A stretch of 39,543 bases of DNA from Clostridiales bacterium (GTDB lineage: Bacteria; Bacillota; Clostridia; Christensenellales; Aristaeellaceae), in NCBI GenBank assembly GCA_022769795.1, contig JALEIQ010000213.1, forward strand, positions 1-39,543. The letters run 5' to 3'. Made by a program: the position numbers and the translations under genes. The notes beneath the pieces were generated by a model. That model did no database searches and was not told the DNA's origin. It was given only the letters and a program-made list of their open reading frames with translations. Shown here one piece after another: positions 23,154 to 31,802 of this stretch. Within the stretch, counting starts at the first letter, position 1; every line of letters begins with the position of its first letter.

Positions 23154-24351
23154 GGTTTTTTTGCCTCCCAAAATGCTTTATCATTCGATTCGCCGCCCTG
23201 GCCACGGGCTGTTCCAGGCCATAGGTGGCGGTCATCGCAACAAGGATAGATACGCTGAAGCACAAAACCGTATAGCCCCACTGCTGCGGGGCGGAGGCGT
23301 GCAGCGCGTTTGTGTCCAGAAACCACGCCTGCCGCATCTGCACCGCCAAAATCTGGTGCCAGATATACAGGTTCATGGAAATCACGGAGAGGAAGCGCAT
23401 CAGCCGGTTATCCAGCAGCTTTTGAAGCGCGCGCGGCGCATGCGCGGCGGCCAGCATCATACCAAGCAGCGTCAGCGCAAACGGGAACCGAAGCGCCATC
23501 TGCGACAGGCGAAGCGCCGCCTGCCCCCGCGCGCTTGCCGCGGACTGCGCCCCAAGCAGCTGGCACACGAAAACGCATCCCGCTGCAAACACCGCCACGC
23601 AGGCCCATTGCAGCGCCCGCCTCGCGGGCGGATCAAGCCTTGCAACCGGTTCCCGCGCGCGGCAATAGCCCATCGCCCCCAGCATGCCCAGCGCGTATAC
23701 ATCCAGAAACGACGGCAGCTGGTTCACCAGCATGGCGGTATCCGCCGCAAAGCGGCATACGCAGAAGCGGTACGCCCATCCCGCCGCCGCCATAACGCAC
23801 AGGGTAAGCGCCGGGCGCTTTTGCGCGGCGCGCGCCAGCCAGGGAAAGAGAAGGTAAAACTGCATCTCCACCGCGATGGTCCACAGCGCGCCGTTCAGCG
23901 GCGTATACAGATAGGTTTGCGGCCAAAATGGAAAGAGAAACGTAAGATGCGTCAGCACATCCCAGGCAAGCGCCTTGGGCGACGCATACGCTCCCTGCGG
24001 CAGGGCAAACAGGCACAGCGCCAGCAGCACCGCCGCCAGGTATGAGGGGATGATGCGAAGCGTGCGCTTCCAATAAAACTGCCCGGGCCGCGGCACAGGC
24101 GTGCCCTCCGCCGTTTGCCTGGCGTAGGGCAGGTACAGCAGGAAGCCGCTAAGCAGCATCATGCCATCCACAAACAAATAGCTGGAACGGGTAAAAAAGT
24201 CAAAGCCATAGAGCCGTCCAAACAGCTTGAACCACTGGGGCAGCCAGCTCTGCTGCCAAATATGGTAATTGACCACAAACAGCACCATCAGAGCCCGAAA
24301 GCCATACAATACGCCAATCTCCAGCCTGTGCTCCCGCTTACTCGGCCGCAT
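23068..24351 (-). CDS. Acyltransferase-3 family membrane protein (OafA-like)
   Basis: A 427-aa integral membrane protein with about ten hydrophobic helices. Its opening (GVLYGFRALMVLFVVNYHIWQQSW, then SSYLFVDGMMLLSGFLLYLPYAR) matches the acyltransferase-3 family, where the histidine in the first helix is conserved. Members O-acylate surface polysaccharides, peptidoglycan or lipids. GGAGGGCG before ATG 24351 supports the start, 14 bases inside the end of the TPR gene. The C-terminal tail after the last helix (about residue 395) is hydrophilic, and its last 28 codons overlap the M29 peptidase gene. A surface-modification role fits the nearby rfbA/rfbB genes, but the acceptor is unknown. Confidence 0.88.
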   Translation of the reverse strand: MRPSKREHRLEIGVLYGFRALMVLFVVNYHIWQQSWLPQWFKLFGRLYGFDFFTRSSYLFVDGMMLLSGFLLYLPYARQTAEGTPVPRPGQFYWKRTLRIIPSYLAAVLLALCLFALPQGAYASPKALAWDVLTHLTFLFPFWPQTYLYTPLNGALWTIAVEMQFYLLFPWLARAAQKRPALTLCVMAAAGWAYRFCVCRFAADTAMLVNQLPSFLDVYALGMLGAMGYCRAREPVARLDPPARRALQWACVAVFAAGCVFVCQLLGAQSAASARGQAALRLSQMALRFPFALTLLGMMLAAAHAPRALQKLLDNRLMRFLSVISMNLYIWHQILAVQMRQAWFLDTNALHASAPQQWGYTVLCFSVSILVAMTATYGLEQPVARAANRMIKHFGRQKNHEGSQTGQTEQAANTVLVRAEGGRAGAD

Positions 24352-27337
24352 CCGCGCCCTCCGTTTCCACGGGCTGTTCAGGCAAATCCGTACTCTCGGG
24401 GGCGGGCGCGGCCTCTGATGGCTGCGTTTGCGCTTCCTCCGGGGCGGACGTTTCCGCCGGTATAATCTGCGCGCTATCGCCCTCCGGCGGCGTGGCTTCG
24501 GCCTGCGGCAGCTTCCATTCGCCCACGCGGTCGAACTTGTATACCACGTCCTGCCCGTTGCGGATGTCGCGCAGGCTCATGTAGGTTTTATCAATGGCGC
24601 TCAGCTTGTGGGTAATGGTCATTTCCGTTTCGCTAAGGCCGGTGTAGAGGCTAAAGTTGCTCACGCGGTAATACAGCTTTTCCCCAAGCAGATCGCAGGT
24701 GCCGTCCGTGGAAAACACGGCGGTTTTCCCCGTGGTGGACACCCATTCGCCCAGAATCAGGTATGCGCGGCGCTCCAGCTTCTTTTCAGCCGTATCGCGG
24801 TAATCCCCCACACGCTGATAGTAGGGCAGCGCCTCGTAGGGCTTGCCGTCGCGGTAGAGCTGCTCGGCATACTGATAACACGCCTCGTTATAGATTTCCG
24901 GCAAATCCGCATACGCGCCGGATAGCTCATCCATGGAAAACGGCTCCAGAGCCGCCGCCACGCCTGCATAGTCCTTTTGCTCCATCAAATCGCGCGCGGT
25001 CTGCGCCACGGTGCCAAAGTAGGCCTCGTAGCACTCCTCGCTCTGCGCCTTTGCGTCCTCATACGTCCCCAACGCCTGGAACGCCGCGCCCGCGCCAAGC
25101 AGGTCGCCGTTCGCCTTCATCTGTTGGGCCAGCGCATAACGGCAGGCCCGGGCGCGCCCGGCAGCCTCCTCGCTGTCCTCAAGCGTTTCGTAGCGCTCCG
25201 CAGCCCCGGCGTGGTCCCCGCTGGCCTCAAGGGCCGCTGCCTCCTCCATCACAATCGATGCCAGTTCCTCCGCGGCCCTCTTGCTGTTGGGAATGGTGCT
25301 GAACACCGTGGCGGCCCCCTGCGCGTCGCCCGCGTTTTTCAGGCTGAGCCCCTGCTGGTAAATGGCTTCTTCCAGAAGCGACTTGCTATCCTTATAGCCG
25401 CCCAGAGCCTCATAGCCGCTTACGGCGGCGGTGTAGTCGCCCCTTTCAAGCGCCTCGCCCGCCAGGGCATAGCGGCACTGCTTGAGCTTGACGGCGCTGT
25501 CGCGGTGCGTGCCAAGCGCCTCGTAGCGCGCGGCTGCATCCGCATAGCGGCCCGCCTCCAAATCGCTTTCCGCCAGCGCGTAGCGCACAGTGCGCAGGCG
25601 GCGGGCGCTATCCTCAAAGCCGCTGGAAGCAGCCAAATACCCCTCCGCCTCGCTGAGGCGCTCGCCCTCCTGCGCCTCTACGCCCAGGCGGTAATTGCAT
25701 TGCTGCCAAAGAAGCGTTTGTTCCTCGCTCTCCCCTTGCGTGGGTTCCCCCAGGATGGCAAGCGCGCCCGCATAGTCGGCCTGCCCGGCCAGGGCCGCAG
25801 CCTCCTCGTACAGGCACTGTTCCACCTGTCCCTCGCTGTCCAAATATTCCGGAATGGACTGGAACAGCTCGATTGCCTTTTCATAATCTCCGGCGGCCTT
25901 TTTTTCCTGCGCCAGCTGATAAATGCATTCATTTGCTTTGGCCTGCGCGTCGCCGTAATCTCCCGCCAGCAGGTACAGCCGCCCCGCCGTTTCGCGGTCA
26001 TCCTGCGCCAGGGCGCTTTCCGCCATATGGTAATTCGCCTGCTTTACCAGCTCCAAAGCGTCCTCGTAATCGCCCAAAGCGGAAAGCTCCTTTTCCGCCC
26101 CGCTGTAATCGCCCTGGTCAAACAGGGCCTTCCCCTGCCCATACGCGCAGGCGGACAGCTTGTCCGCCGCGTCGCGGTAATCGCTCACGGTTGCAAACAG
26201 GGCGCGCGACACGGCAAAGTTGCCGCCCTGCAAAAGCGCGTCCGCCTGGCGGTAGGTAGCCTCGCGCAGCTTGTCCGCGCTATCCTCGTAATCCTGCAAG
26301 CCCTGGAATTTTTCCGCCGCCAGCTCATAGCTGCCGTCCTCCAGATACAGTTCGCCCAGCTTGTAAGCGGCCTGCTTTTGAAACTGCGCGCTATCCTCGT
26401 AATCGCCCAGGGCCGCGAAGCCTGCCTCGGCCTGCGTAAGCGCCTCCTCGTCCCCGGCGTTCAAACCGGCCTTGGCGGCCTGATAATCGCACTCCAGCAT
26501 AAGCGCCTGCGCGTCACGGTAATTGCCCATGCCGCTGAAAGCCGCCTTCGCCTCGGCATAGCTGCCATTGTCCAGCAGGCCGTGCGCCGCCTGGTAGCGC
26601 ACCGTAGGCAGCACCCACAGTATCATCACGGCGGCAACCGCGGCCGCTGCCGCCACGCCCGAGGCAATCCATGCCGCAATCCGGCGGCGGCGGCGCGTGC
26701 TCGCCCGCTCAATCTCGCGCTTTTGTTGCAGGGCGTTGTTTTCCTCGCGCGCCTTGCGCGCCGCCTGCGCCAGCTTCTGCTCGTGGGCGGCAATCACATG
26801 CGCCACGTTTTCCGGGCTGAAGCTGGCAAACACCGCCTCGCGCCGCCGCTCGCAGCGGCAGCAGCGTTCGCTTTCCAGGGCGTTCGCCCGCCCGCACACG
26901 CACAGCCATATCTGATCCTGCACCTGGGGATACCCCACCGCGTCCTTCCCGGCCACAAAGCGCAGCTCGTCCAGGCCGCGGCCTGCGGGCAGGGCGTTGG
27001 GCGTATAAAAGGCCAACGGCGCGTTGCCTTTGCGCCAGACGCTGGCGTCGTCAAACCACACCTTTTCAATGACCACATCCACGCCTTCCACATCGCGCCA
27101 CTGCGTGGGCAGGAGCATGATGCTGAAGCGCTCCCCCACGCCCGCCTTTAGCCCCTGAATGCGTTCCGTCTGCCGGAATAGGAGCTGATCCTCCTTATCA
27201 AAGCACGCCAGGGTAACCTGGACGGACACCACAACCTTATCGCTGAGGTTGTTCATCACAAAGGTGCACTCCGCGTCGTCCTCCGTAGGCATGGCATACT
27301 GCCACAGCTCCACTGGGCAAGTCAGATCAATTTTCAT
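24338..27337 (-). CDS. Large membrane-anchored TPR-like repeat protein with zinc ribbon
   Basis: A 999-aa protein. Residues 1-140 form a beta-rich domain that looks like a protein-interaction fold (ECTFVMNNLSDKVVVSVQVTLACFDKEDQLL). A zinc-ribbon-like pair follows (Cys146, Cys148, then Cys159/160 and Cys162). Residues 180-217 are charged and probably coiled, and one membrane helix lies at about 220-245. From there to about residue 850 run roughly 16 degenerate 35-45-residue repeats with the pattern Y-x2-A-x4-x-G-x-Y-x2-A-x3-F-x2-L-G-D-Y-x-D-S/A, a TPR-like solenoid. A small beta domain (YLILGEWVSTTGKTAVFS) and a P/E-rich tail finish it. The N-terminus is probably cytoplasmic and the repeats outside. 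Function is unknown; a scaffold or secretion role is inference. It opens the operon with the acyltransferase and M29 peptidase. Confidence 0.8.
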   Translation of the reverse strand: MKIDLTCPVELWQYAMPTEDDAECTFVMNNLSDKVVVSVQVTLACFDKEDQLLFRQTERIQGLKAGVGERFSIMLLPTQWRDVEGVDVVIEKVWFDDASVWRKGNAPLAFYTPNALPAGRGLDELRFVAGKDAVGYPQVQDQIWLCVCGRANALESERCCRCERRREAVFASFSPENVAHVIAAHEQKLAQAARKAREENNALQQKREIERASTRRRRRIAAWIASGVAAAAAVAAVMILWVLPTVRYQAAHGLLDNGSYAEAKAAFSGMGNYRDAQALMLECDYQAAKAGLNAGDEEALTQAEAGFAALGDYEDSAQFQKQAAYKLGELYLEDGSYELAAEKFQGLQDYEDSADKLREATYRQADALLQGGNFAVSRALFATVSDYRDAADKLSACAYGQGKALFDQGDYSGAEKELSALGDYEDALELVKQANYHMAESALAQDDRETAGRLYLLAGDYGDAQAKANECIYQLAQEKKAAGDYEKAIELFQSIPEYLDSEGQVEQCLYEEAAALAGQADYAGALAILGEPTQGESEEQTLLWQQCNYRLGVEAQEGERLSEAEGYLAASSGFEDSARRLRTVRYALAESDLEAGRYADAAARYEALGTHRDSAVKLKQCRYALAGEALERGDYTAAVSGYEALGGYKDSKSLLEEAIYQQGLSLKNAGDAQGAATVFSTIPNSKRAAEELASIVMEEAAALEASGDHAGAAERYETLEDSEEAAGRARACRYALAQQMKANGDLLGAGAAFQALGTYEDAKAQSEECYEAYFGTVAQTARDLMEQKDYAGVAAALEPFSMDELSGAYADLPEIYNEACYQYAEQLYRDGKPYEALPYYQRVGDYRDTAEKKLERRAYLILGEWVSTTGKTAVFSTDGTCDLLGEKLYYRVSNFSLYTGLSETEMTITHKLSAIDKTYMSLRDIRNGQDVVYKFDRVGEWKLPQAEATPPEGDSAQIIPAETSAPEEAQTQPSEAAPAPESTDLPEQPVETEGADAAE

Positions 27338-27395
27338 ACATCTTCCCCCCTATATGCGCAACAGGCACGAGCCGCTGACAACTATAAATGTTACG

Positions 27396-27424
27396 ATTTT
27401 ACCATAATCTATTGTACATGAAAA
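27396..27424 (-). promoter_or_regulatory. Candidate promoter of the TPR-protein operon
   Basis: Minus strand TTTTCA (27424-27419), 17 bases, TAAAAT (27401-27396), 59 bases before ATG 27337, in the AT-rich part of an otherwise GC-rich region. Weaker than the other promoters here; another TATACT-like box lies further upstream. The remainder of the gap 27338-27621 holds only this and the Tct terminator. Confidence 0.5.
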
Positions 27425-27568
27425 CACTGATAAAGTATAGCCTTTTGGGAAATAAAGTTAGCTTTTACACGGTATTTTTTACAAAGATGTGACGAAAGCG
27501 CCGCTTCCTTCACACAGCCAGACTATGCCGTTTTCTCTGGCGCTTGCCCGGCTTTTCTTTCCCGGCGG

Positions 27569-27610
27569 AAAAAACAGGCCGCCGCGGAAAGCATCCGCAC
27601 GGCGGCCTGT
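27569..27610 (-). terminator. Terminator of the tctCBA operon
   Basis: On the minus strand ACAGGCCGCCG and CGGCGGCCTGT form a perfect 11-bp stem followed by TTTTTT. It lies 12 bases after the TctA stop. This is the clearest intrinsic terminator in the window. Confidence 0.93.
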
Positions 27611-27621
27611 GACCTTGTTTT

Positions 27622-29127
27622 CTATTCCGCCTCGTTCACAGAGGCCGTTTGTTTCCTCCGGCGCTTTATTACCGGAGCAAGCAAATCCTTGAGCACCACA
27701 ATCAGCAAAAGCGCGATCAGCGCCAGCGAGAACGGCCGCGTGAAGAACGGCGCAAGGCTCCCCCTGCCCGCAAGGATGGCGCGGCGGAAGTTTGAATCAA
27801 TCAAATCCTTGCCTACCACCAGGCCCAGCACCATCGGCGCAATCGGGATTTTGCTCTTTTTCATCAGCAGGCCGATCACGCCAAACACAAACATGATAAC
27901 AATGTCGCTCTCGCGCGACGCGCTGCTGAACGCGCCCATGGAGCAAAGGCAGATAACCGTAGCCATGATGATGGGCAGCGGCGCGCTGAGCGCTTTGAGA
28001 ATCGGCCTGCAAAGGAACGAGCCAATCAGCAGAAAGAATACCCCAGCGAGCAGAATGCTCAACACCAGTAGATAAATGAACTCCGGGTTATTCCTCGCAA
28101 AGGTCGCGCCCGTTTGAACGCCCTGAACGGTCAAAACGCCCAAAACGATGGCGGTAATGCCATCTCCCGGGATACCCAGCGCAAGCAGCGGGGCGTACGC
28201 GCCGGGCGCGCAGGCGTTGTTGGAGGCCTCGGAGCCAATCAGGCCCTCCACGCTGCCGTTTCCAAACGCTTCCTTGTTTTTGCTCGCGGAGCGCGCCTGG
28301 CTGTATCCCACCCAGGAGGCAATATTGGAGCCTACGCCCGGTACCACGCCAATCAGGAAGCCCACGACGGCAACCTTGAGTGTCGTCCACTTATACTTCC
28401 AAATCTCCTTGAAGGCAAACAGCTTGTCCTTCTTCACAGGCAAGGGTTTCGCGTTTCCATTCGTCAGCGTGGTAAAAACCTCGCTCATGCCGTAAAGGCC
28501 AACCATGGCGGGAATCAGGCCGATACCGTCCTTCAGCGCGCGAATTCCCAGCGTAAAGCGCATACCGCCCGCGCCATAGATAGGGTCGGAACCCACAAAC
28601 GCGAAAATCAGACCCAGGCAGGCGGACAGCAAGCCCTTTTTGAAATCGCCGCGGGATAGCTGCGCGCAGATAACCAGGCCAAAGATAGAAAACCAGAACA
28701 TTTCCCATGAGCCAAAGTACAGCACCAGGCTCAATGCCAGCGGAAAGATGATAAGCAACAAAAGCGCTCCGATGGTATTGCCCCAAAACGAGGCCATCAC
28801 GTTTACCGCGAGCGCCTTCTGCCCTTCGCCGCGCTGGGCCATGGGATAGGCCTCCAGCGCCGTGGCCGCCGAGGCGGGCGTTCCGGGAATATTCAAAATA
28901 GACGCGGAAATGCTTCCGCCGTAGGTGCTGCCCACCTGCGTGGCCGCCATAAACATCACCGCATGGGTCACATCCATGGTTAGCGCAAAGGTGGCCATCA
29001 ACGCGGCGGTTGTGGTGGAGGAAATGCCGGGCAGCGCTCCGCCAATGATTCCAATGCACACGCCTGCCATAAGCAGCAGCACGATATCCGGCGCAAAAGC
29101 CTCCGACAGCATTTGAAGAATATCCAT
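27622..29127 (-). CDS. tctA: Tripartite tricarboxylate transporter, large permease TctA
   Basis: A 501-aa membrane protein of the TctA family (12 helices), the main channel of tripartite tricarboxylate transporters, which import carboxylates with a cation gradient. Diagnostic stretches are GGALPGISSTTTAALMATFALTMD, AATQVGSTYGGSISASILNIPGTPASAATALEAYPMA and SNNACAPGAYAPLLALGIPGDGITAIVLGVLTVQG. I start at ATG 29127 (MDILQ), with GGGAGG seven bases upstream; the track uses an earlier GTG at 29145. It is the last gene of the minus-strand operon cupin, AEC carrier, tctC, tctB, tctA. Confidence 0.95.
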   Translation of the reverse strand: MDILQMLSEAFAPDIVLLLMAGVCIGIIGGALPGISSTTTAALMATFALTMDVTHAVMFMAATQVGSTYGGSISASILNIPGTPASAATALEAYPMAQRGEGQKALAVNVMASFWGNTIGALLLLIIFPLALSLVLYFGSWEMFWFSIFGLVICAQLSRGDFKKGLLSACLGLIFAFVGSDPIYGAGGMRFTLGIRALKDGIGLIPAMVGLYGMSEVFTTLTNGNAKPLPVKKDKLFAFKEIWKYKWTTLKVAVVGFLIGVVPGVGSNIASWVGYSQARSASKNKEAFGNGSVEGLIGSEASNNACAPGAYAPLLALGIPGDGITAIVLGVLTVQGVQTGATFARNNPEFIYLLVLSILLAGVFFLLIGSFLCRPILKALSAPLPIIMATVICLCSMGAFSSASRESDIVIMFVFGVIGLLMKKSKIPIAPMVLGLVVGKDLIDSNFRRAILAGRGSLAPFFTRPFSLALIALLLIVVLKDLLAPVIKRRRKQTASVNEAE

Positions 29128-29145
29128 CGCTTTTCCTCCCTTCAC

Positions 29146-29625
29146 TCAGCGTAGCCGCATTCCAAAGGCGACGGCAAAGATGAGATACAGCACAGCCGTA
29201 ACCGCCACGGCGATTACTACGGCCCAATACGGCTTAATTCGGCGTACATAGCCCAGCGTTATACCCAGCACAAGCAGCGCGCTGCTCGCATAAAACCCCA
29301 GATACGGAATACCCAACAAGATGTAAACCGCCACAATCGCGATTGCCAACGTGGTTTGGCGCACCGTCTTATCCGCAGCCGCGGCCAAAAGGGAGCCCTT
29401 GATTTTGCCAAGGGTGGGGCGGCCGTTGTTCCTTAGGCTTTGGATAATTCCCGTCATGGATAAAAGAAACATGCAGCCTGTAACAATGTAGGGAAGCAGC
29501 CTTGGACTTTCCATTATGGAGGAACCGCGTTGATTGATTTGGAAAATCAGCGCGAACAGGATTAAGGTAACAAGCATCAGTACGGAGTAGATAAGAACCT
29601 CCTTATCCTCTTTGGTCAGGCGCAT
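29146..29625 (-). CDS. tctB: Tripartite tricarboxylate transporter, small subunit TctB
   Basis: A 159-aa membrane protein with four expected helices: YSVLMLVTLILFALIFQI, LPYIVTGCMFLLSMTGII, ATTLAIAIVAVYILLGIPYLGFYASSALLVLGITLGYV-like and WAVVIAVAVTAVLYLIFAVAFGM. The family is poorly conserved but size, helices and position between TctC and TctA identify it. ATG 29625 follows a GGGGGAGG site; the longer track start at 29688 would run into the hairpin at 29660-29687, so I reject it. The stop is 18 bases before tctA. Confidence 0.9.
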   Translation of the reverse strand: MRLTKEDKEVLIYSVLMLVTLILFALIFQINQRGSSIMESPRLLPYIVTGCMFLLSMTGIIQSLRNNGRPTLGKIKGSLLAAAADKTVRQTTLAIAIVAVYILLGIPYLGFYASSALLVLGITLGYVRRIKPYWAVVIAVAVTAVLYLIFAVAFGMRLR

Positions 29626-29651
29626 TCGCCTCCCCCTTTCCAGATCAAAAA

Positions 29652-29687
29652 AGTAAGGTTGCGGAAGGCCAAAAGCGGCCTTCCGCA
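29652..29687 (-). terminator. Intercistronic hairpin between tctC and tctB
   Basis: TGCGGAAGGCC, loop, GGCCTTCCGCA: a perfect 11-bp stem, with TTTTTT about eight bases later on the minus strand. It likely lets most transcripts stop after tctC, so the binding protein is made in excess over the membrane subunits. Confidence 0.7.
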
Positions 29688-29721
29688 TTGTTAAGAGGAA
29701 AAATCCGAACGGGAGGGCAGC

Positions 29722-30750
29722 TTATTCGCCCCAGCGCAGCACGCCCACCTCGGCGGGATCGCGCGTGCCGTCGCCCAGATCATACAGAAGATAGGAGCTG
29801 ATGCGGCTGGACATTTCAAAAATGCGCTGCGCATCCTCGCCATAGGCTACATCCTCAAGGTTCATGTTATTGTTCAAAAGCAGCGTGGTGAATTCCTCGG
29901 TGCCAACCACATGCTGGAACGCCTCGGTCAGCTTCGCCTTCACATTTTCCGGCGTTTCCTTGGAAACCGCAAAGCCGCGCCATCCGCCAATAACGTCCGC
30001 AAGCTCGCCCATCTGCGGCACATAGTCGGTAACGGCGGGCATGTGGCCAAATTCGGGATCATCATACGCCTGGGTGCTGAATACGCACAGCATCTTGCAC
30101 AAGCCCTGACGCATATACTCGCCAGCGTTGATGGCGTCGATGGCGCTCCAGTCAACCTCGCCCTGCGCCACGGCCAGAGCGGTCTTTTGGCCGCTGTCAT
30201 AGGGCACGAAGGTCACTTTGTCAGAGCAGCCCAGGTCGGCGGCCAGTTCAGCGGCGGGGATGTGCCACATGCTGCCTACGCCCGCGGTGGAAGCGGTGGT
30301 GTTATGCGTGGTCACATATTCCACAAACTCCTCCATGGTGTTGATGCCCAGCTTGGCGTTTACCACAACGCCGGTGTTGCGCACCACAAAGGGCATCGCC
30401 AGCATATCAAGCTGCAAGTAGGAGTTATCGCTGTTTTCCGTGGTAGAGAACGCGCACATGGAAGAACTGGTGCCCAGAATGGTCATGCCGTTGGCTTCCT
30501 CGCCAAGCACATAGTCCGTAGCGATGCCGGAGCTGGCGCCGGGCATGTTTTCAACGATCACGTCGCAGTCCAGGTATTCGGCCAGAGCAGGCGCCGCGGT
30601 GCGGCACATCACGTCGATTCCGCCGCCAGCGCTAAAGCCCAAAATAATGCGGATGGTGCCCTCCGGCTTCCACTCCTCCTCCGCGACCGCGGAAAAGGCG
30701 AAGGTGCAGACGAGCATCGCCGCCAACATAAGTGCCCATACTTTTTTCAT
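29722..30750 (-). CDS. tctC: Tripartite tricarboxylate transporter, binding protein TctC
   Basis: A 342-aa exported solute-binding protein of the Bug/TctC family. Signal peptide: MKKVWALMLAAMLVCTFAFSAVAEE, cleaved probably after AVA. The mature protein has WKPEGTIRIILGFSAGGGIDVMCRTAAPALAEYLDCDVIVENMPGASSGIATDYV, whose GGGIDVMCR and ENMPGASS stretches are typical of this family's carboxylate-binding site. AAAGGAGG nine bases before ATG 30750 supports the start. It delivers an unknown carboxylate to TctA/TctB; the adjacent enzymes suggest a sugar acid or hydroxy acid. Confidence 0.94.
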   Translation of the reverse strand: MKKVWALMLAAMLVCTFAFSAVAEEEWKPEGTIRIILGFSAGGGIDVMCRTAAPALAEYLDCDVIVENMPGASSGIATDYVLGEEANGMTILGTSSSMCAFSTTENSDNSYLQLDMLAMPFVVRNTGVVVNAKLGINTMEEFVEYVTTHNTTASTAGVGSMWHIPAAELAADLGCSDKVTFVPYDSGQKTALAVAQGEVDWSAIDAINAGEYMRQGLCKMLCVFSTQAYDDPEFGHMPAVTDYVPQMGELADVIGGWRGFAVSKETPENVKAKLTEAFQHVVGTEEFTTLLLNNNMNLEDVAYGEDAQRIFEMSSRISSYLLYDLGDGTRDPAEVGVLRWGE

Positions 30751-30792
30751 TGTTGGTTTGCCTCCTTTTGTCTTTGTCCCATTTCTATTTTC

Positions 30793-30812
30793 GAAAGAGG
30801 GCGCCCTCTTTC
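30793..30812. repeat. Perfect 20-bp palindrome before tctC
   Basis: GAAAGAGGGC joined directly to GCCCTCTTTC, with TTTT and AAAA further out after one mismatch on each side. It lies between the AEC stop and tctC start. Not followed by a U-run, so more likely an operator or RNA-processing signal than a terminator. Confidence 0.55.
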
Positions 30813-30833
30813 CAAAACCTTTTCATATGGCGC

Positions 30834-31763
30834 TCAGGCGAGCCCAAGCGTCTTGAGCACATAAATCCATAAAAAAAACGTAACAACGCACAGCAGGGAA
30901 GTGAACACCACCAGCAGCGCAGCCAAGTCGCCGTCGCCGCCCATCTGCTGCGCCATCGCGCAAGACGCGGTGGCGCACGGTCCGCCAAATACCGCCATAA
31001 GCGCTACCAGCAGCTCGCTGCGGAACCCCAAAGCGGCGCAAATGCTTACCGCGACCGCCGGAAGAAGCACCAGCTTGCCGCACACGCCCCAAAACAGCGG
31101 CCTAAAATAGATACGCACATTGCCAATCTTGAACGACGCTCCAATCACAACCAGCGCAAAGGGCGTTCCCACCTTCGCGATGCTGCGCGTAGCCTCCGGC
31201 AGCGGGTCAATGTTCACGGCGCGGCACACAAACGCGGCGAGCGTGCCCAGAATGATGGGGTTTCGCATAACGCTTAGCACGATGCGCTTCGCGTCCGGCC
31301 TTTCGCCCCGGAACACCTCCAGGGCCACCACGGATAAGCCGTTCATCAGCGGGATGGTTACAGCCGCCAGAAGCACCGCCGGGCCCAGCCTTTCGGCCCC
31401 GTACAGCGAGGTAATGATGGAAACGCCAAACACCAGGAAGTTGCTGCGGAATATGCCCTGCACCAGCACGCCGCGCCGCGCGTTTCTCTTTTCAAAGCGC
31501 GGAACAAGCAGCATCAGCGCAACAAAAGCCGTCACAATCAGCGCAACCGCCGTGGCAATCAGCTTCCAGTCGGTGCCGGCGCTAAAGTCGCTGTCCATCA
31601 CGTTAGCAAACATCATCATTGGAAAGAACAGCTTGTAGATCAATCCGTTCATTTCCTTCAGGCCGTTGTCCGTAACCAGCTTCAACCGCCGCACCAGCAT
31701 GCCCAGCGCCAGCATGGTTAAAAGCGGATAGACCGCGCGAAGTGCCGCCAGCAGATTTTCCAT
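30834..31763 (-). CDS. AEC-family transporter (auxin efflux carrier type)
   Basis: A 309-aa membrane protein with about ten helices, of the auxin efflux carrier (AEC) family, whose bacterial members move malate, malonate and other organic anions. Visible signs are the opening LLAALRAVYPLLTMLALGMLVRRLKLVTDNGLKEMNGLIYKLFFPMMMFANV and the C-terminal LVALMAVFGGPCATASCAMAQQMGGDGDLAALLVVFTSLLCVVTFFLWIYVL, a typical AEC ending. AAGGAAGGG lies about 12 bases before ATG 31763. It follows the cupin gene by 39 bases in the operon that also encodes TctCBA, so import and export of related acids may be combined, or there are two importers. Confidence 0.9.
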   Translation of the reverse strand: MENLLAALRAVYPLLTMLALGMLVRRLKLVTDNGLKEMNGLIYKLFFPMMMFANVMDSDFSAGTDWKLIATAVALIVTAFVALMLLVPRFEKRNARRGVLVQGIFRSNFLVFGVSIITSLYGAERLGPAVLLAAVTIPLMNGLSVVALEVFRGERPDAKRIVLSVMRNPIILGTLAAFVCRAVNIDPLPEATRSIAKVGTPFALVVIGASFKIGNVRIYFRPLFWGVCGKLVLLPAVAVSICAALGFRSELLVALMAVFGGPCATASCAMAQQMGGDGDLAALLVVFTSLLCVVTFFLWIYVLKTLGLA

Positions 31764-31802
31764 TCGCGCGTTTCCCTTCCTTCTCCGGAAAACCGGTATC
31801 CT

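Noticed and set aside
24977-27151. 724-aa plus-strand ORF
   Set aside because: Antisense shadow of the TPR-like gene; GC-rich repeats leave the opposite strand open. No ribosome site and no recognisable domain.
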